Assembly (NCBI GenBank): GCA_964582065.1
Contig: CAZOQG010000081.1
Location: forward strand, 1-7,802
Direction: 5' to 3'
Source of the DNA: JACNFS01 sp964582065
GTDB lineage: Bacteria > Chloroflexota > Dehalococcoidia > GIF9 > UBA5629
DNA: 7,802 bases
The notes beneath the pieces were generated by a model. That model was given only the letters and a program-made list of their open reading frames with translations, had not been told where the DNA came from and did no database searches. This document shows, one piece after another, positions 6,422 to 7,802 of the stretch (the first letter of the stretch is position 1; every line of letters starts with the position of its first letter). Position numbers and translations under genes: made by a program.

Positions 6422-7264
6422 CTAGTGATGAGAAGCGGCTTTGTATGTTCGTAGTAGAAGCAATACGTCTTGCTCACGGTATTTGTCGGGGCTCTCGCAG
6501 ACGACCAGCCCTTTGACCTTGTAATCACTCAGTGCTCGAACGAAGTCGGGATAATTGAAATCTGATTCTTCTAAGCTTAGATGCTTTATTTCTCCGTGCT
6601 TGCCATAGTCTATGCCTGAGACGTGAATGTGCATATTATCCAAGGCGTGTCTGCCCAGTTTGTTTTCCACTTGCTTGAGGGCAAATATGAATTCCTTGTA
6701 GGAATTGAACTTTCCAGTGCGAGCGTGCCAGTGAGCAAAATCTATACATGGAGCTACGCCTTCCACCTCGGCACTTAATTCGATCACCTCCTCCAGAGTT
6801 CCGAACTGGCTGGATTTGCCGGTGACTTCAGGTCTGATCCAGACTCGATTATCCTCGGCTCTCAACTGGCTGGTTATCTGCTGGAGTTGCTTCTTGACTC
6901 GCTCGTACACCTGGATTGGCGGGTCACCGAGATAGAAGGCGGCGTGGAAGACGATGCTTGTGGCGCCACATAAGGAAGCGATGCGGGCTGTGTGGAGCAC
7001 TCGGTCCTGGCTGGCTCTTAGCTTCTCCGGCTCCCGAGCATTGAGATTTATGTAGTAGGGGCCGTGGGCAGAAAGTGCTATCTTCTTATTGTTAGCCACC
7101 TCAGCCACTGTTAGAGCAGTTTCTCTGCCCATGTAAACTCTTTGGACAAATTCCAGTTCCATGCAGCCTAAGCCCAGCTCGGCAACATACTTGATGCCCG
7201 CTATTGTTGAAGGCGGCTCGACGCTCTTGAGGATTCCAGCCGGTCCGAAAAGTAATTTCTCCAT
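6422..7264 (-). CDS. Endonuclease IV-like (AP endonuclease family 2) TIM-barrel protein
   Basis: Family members are metal-dependent TIM barrels; endonuclease IV itself cleaves DNA 5' of abasic sites in base excision repair. From the ATG at 7264 the protein is 280 residues and starts directly with the first barrel strand (LLFGPAGI, 4-11), as in archaeal-type relatives. Candidate metal ligands are spaced as in endonuclease IV: His67 (SAHGPYY), His107 (VFHAAFY), Glu146 (RPEVTGK), Asp175 and His178 (IDFAHWH), His212/His214 (MHIHVSG), His228 and Glu257 (CESPD). The overall site therefore looks intact, favouring a working phosphodiesterase, although sugar isomerases share this fold. An in-frame GTG would extend the protein by 21 residues to 7327, but a TATAAT lies inside that extension and the extra residues precede strand 1, so I prefer ATG 7264. 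Neither start has a convincing Shine-Dalgarno. The gene diverges from rsfS. Confidence 0.85.
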   Translation of the reverse strand: MEKLLFGPAGILKSVEPPSTIAGIKYVAELGLGCMELEFVQRVYMGRETALTVAEVANNKKIALSAHGPYYINLNAREPEKLRASQDRVLHTARIASLCGATSIVFHAAFYLGDPPIQVYERVKKQLQQITSQLRAEDNRVWIRPEVTGKSSQFGTLEEVIELSAEVEGVAPCIDFAHWHARTGKFNSYKEFIFALKQVENKLGRHALDNMHIHVSGIDYGKHGEIKHLSLEESDFNYPDFVRALSDYKVKGLVVCESPDKYREQDVLLLLRTYKAASHH

Positions 7265-7295
7265 GAGGTTGGCTCTAATAACTCTGTTTGGCGCA

Positions 7296-7325
7296 ATTAT
7301 ACTGAGGAGGAGGTCGAATTGCCAC
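7296..7325 (-). promoter_or_regulatory. Probable promoter of the endonuclease IV-like gene
   Basis: On the minus strand a perfect TATAAT (7301-7296) has GTGGCA (7325-7320, four of six consensus) 18 bp upstream. Transcription near 7289 would leave about 25 nt before ATG 7264. If used, it excludes the longer GTG start at 7327. The -35 box is the weak part of this call. Confidence 0.5.
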
Positions 7326-7346
7326 ACAAACTAGCTAGATTCAGGA

Positions 7347-7362
7347 CACATTTCGAAATGTG
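7347..7362. promoter_or_regulatory. Perfect 16-bp palindrome, candidate operator
   Basis: CACATTTCGAAATGTG reads the same on both strands over all 16 bases. It fills most of the spacer upstream of the rsfS -10 box and its last two bases are the TG of the extended -10 element, so a bound dimer would compete directly with RNA polymerase. It also lies upstream of the promoter of the divergent endonuclease IV-like gene. I do not recognise the regulator; it does not fit the B. subtilis LexA box or CIRCE. A perfect 16-mer palindrome is expected by chance about 0.1 times in a window of this size, so placement is the main argument. Confidence 0.5.
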
Positions 7363-7369
7363 CTATAAT
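7361..7369 (+). promoter_or_regulatory. Extended -10 promoter of rsfS
   Basis: TG, one base, then a perfect TATAAT (7364-7369) forms an extended -10 element. The -35 region at 17-18 bp (around 7340-7346) is poor, matching at most three of six bases, which is common for extended -10 promoters. Transcription would start near 7376, giving a leader of about 37 nt that includes the strong rsfS ribosome binding site. It overlaps the palindrome at 7347-7362. Confidence 0.65.
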
Positions 7370-7399
7370 TATTGGTGTGGTTGTTAGCGAAGCTGATCT

Positions 7400-7405
7400 G
7401 GAGGG
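7400..7405 (+). promoter_or_regulatory. Strong Shine-Dalgarno that fixes the rsfS start at CTG
   Basis: GGAGGG lies 7 nt before the CTG at 7413, an ideal spacing. The next in-frame ATG (7482) is 76 nt away and has no such sequence close by. The frame is closed by TAA at 7407-7409, just before the CTG, so no ATG, GTG or TTG start is available upstream. Confidence 0.75.
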
Positions 7406-7412
7406 ATAAGTT

Positions 7413-7757
7413 CTGCAAGCTATAGAAGTTGCCCGGCGGGCGGTAGAGGCTGCCTCAGACAAGCAGGCCGACAATATCGTTATGCTGGATGCCAGACAGA
7501 TTTGCTCTTTCGCTGATTATTTCGTTGTTTGTAGCGGCGACAGCACCCGCCAGATAGAAGCTATCTGGCAAGAGATTCGCGGAATATTGAAACAGGAAGG
7601 TGTCATTCCTTATCATAGCGAGGGTACGGCTGATTCAGGGTGGATTCTCCTCGATTTGGGAGATGTCATCGTCCACATCTTCTCTCCGTGGCATCGCGAT
7701 TATTATCGGTTGGATGACTTATGGGATAAAGCCACGCCGATAATCAGGATCCAGTGA
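7413..7757 (+). CDS. rsfS: Ribosomal silencing factor RsfS (Iojap family), probable CTG start
   Basis: RsfS binds ribosomal protein uL14 on the 50S subunit and blocks 30S joining, lowering translation when nutrients are scarce. From the CTG the product is 114 residues, a normal family length. It carries the N-terminal helix AIEVARRAVEAASDKQA (3-19), strand IVMLD (22-26), the signature SFADYFVVCSGDSTRQ (32-47), then EG(T)ADSGWILLDLGDVIVHIF (70-90) and RDYYRLDDLW (95-104), all conserved family segments. Starting at the ATG at 7482 would delete the first helix and most of the first strand, leaving 91 residues. The open frame begins only one codon before the CTG, and GGAGGG sits 7 nt upstream, so CTG is the best start I can find. 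Dehalococcoidia and many other bacteria keep rsfS near housekeeping genes; here it stands alone, divergent from the endonuclease IV-like gene. Confidence 0.92.
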   Translation: MQAIEVARRAVEAASDKQADNIVMLDARQICSFADYFVVCSGDSTRQIEAIWQEIRGILKQEGVIPYHSEGTADSGWILLDLGDVIVHIFSPWHRDYYRLDDLWDKATPIIRIQ

Positions 7758-7772
7758 TCCACCAGTAATAGT

Positions 7773-7802
7773 AAATCCTAAATCCGAATTTCTAAATTCT
7801 AA
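7773..7802. repeat. Degenerate AT-rich heptad tandem repeat, cut by the window edge
   Basis: Four consecutive 7-mers can be read: AAATCCT, AAATCCG, AATTTCT and AAATTCT, then AA at the edge; the consensus is close to AAATYCK. It begins 15 nt after the rsfS stop. Such intergenic arrays of AAATCC/AAATTC-like heptads are familiar from several uncultured bacterial lineages, which is from memory and not checked. It may extend to the right. No function is assigned. Confidence 0.55.

Noticed and set aside
7482..7757. ATG at 7482 as the rsfS start, giving a 91-residue protein
   Set aside because: It removes the conserved N-terminal helix and much of the first strand and lacks a ribosome binding site, whereas GGAGGG at 7400-7405 points to the CTG at 7413.

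Overview
The window reads as chromosomal housekeeping DNA from a bacterium with roughly balanced GC content. I see no phage, transposon, CRISPR or toxin/defence genes. The gene set and order suggest an uncultured Chloroflexota, probably Dehalococcoidia-like: a GuaB-like start diverging from rsmI, then a small Cys-rich protein, metG, a trans-prenyltransferase, moaE, ftsH, an endonuclease IV-like TIM barrel and rsfS. This placement is inferred from remembered gene neighbourhoods and protein flavour, not from a search.

Layout. Positions 1-54 (minus) hold the first 18 codons of an IMP dehydrogenase/GMP reductase-like gene that runs off the left edge. Back-to-back sigma70-type promoters at 83-112 (minus) and 141-169 (plus) drive it and the rsmI operon. 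On the plus strand, rsmI (185-1006), a small zinc-ribbon-like protein (1009-1263) and metG (1256-2926) are packed with a 2-nt gap and then an 8-nt overlap. A 131-nt gap with possible RNA hairpins precedes a long-chain polyprenyl diphosphate synthase (3058-4020). That gene converges on a minus-strand block in which the endonuclease IV-like gene (6422-7264), ftsH (4486-6330) and moaE (4030-4440) are read right to left. ftsH has its own strong promoter. At the right, a divergent intergenic region carries one promoter for the endonuclease IV-like gene and one for rsfS (7413-7757), plus a perfect 16-bp palindrome touching the rsfS -10 element. The window ends in a degenerate AT-rich heptad repeat.

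How the genes fit together. rsmI (16S rRNA 2'-O-methylation), metG (Met-tRNA charging) and rsfS (ribosome silencing) all serve translation. The prenyl synthase supplies an isoprenoid side chain or lipid carrier precursor. FtsH does membrane and soluble protein quality control. MoaE is a molybdopterin synthase large subunit without its small-subunit partner here. The endonuclease IV-like protein is probably a DNA repair enzyme.

No gene here looks like an undescribed system. The most interesting points are that rsfS appears to start at a CTG codon behind a strong Shine-Dalgarno, that a perfect palindrome sits in the rsfS promoter, and that rsmI has an almost leaderless start.
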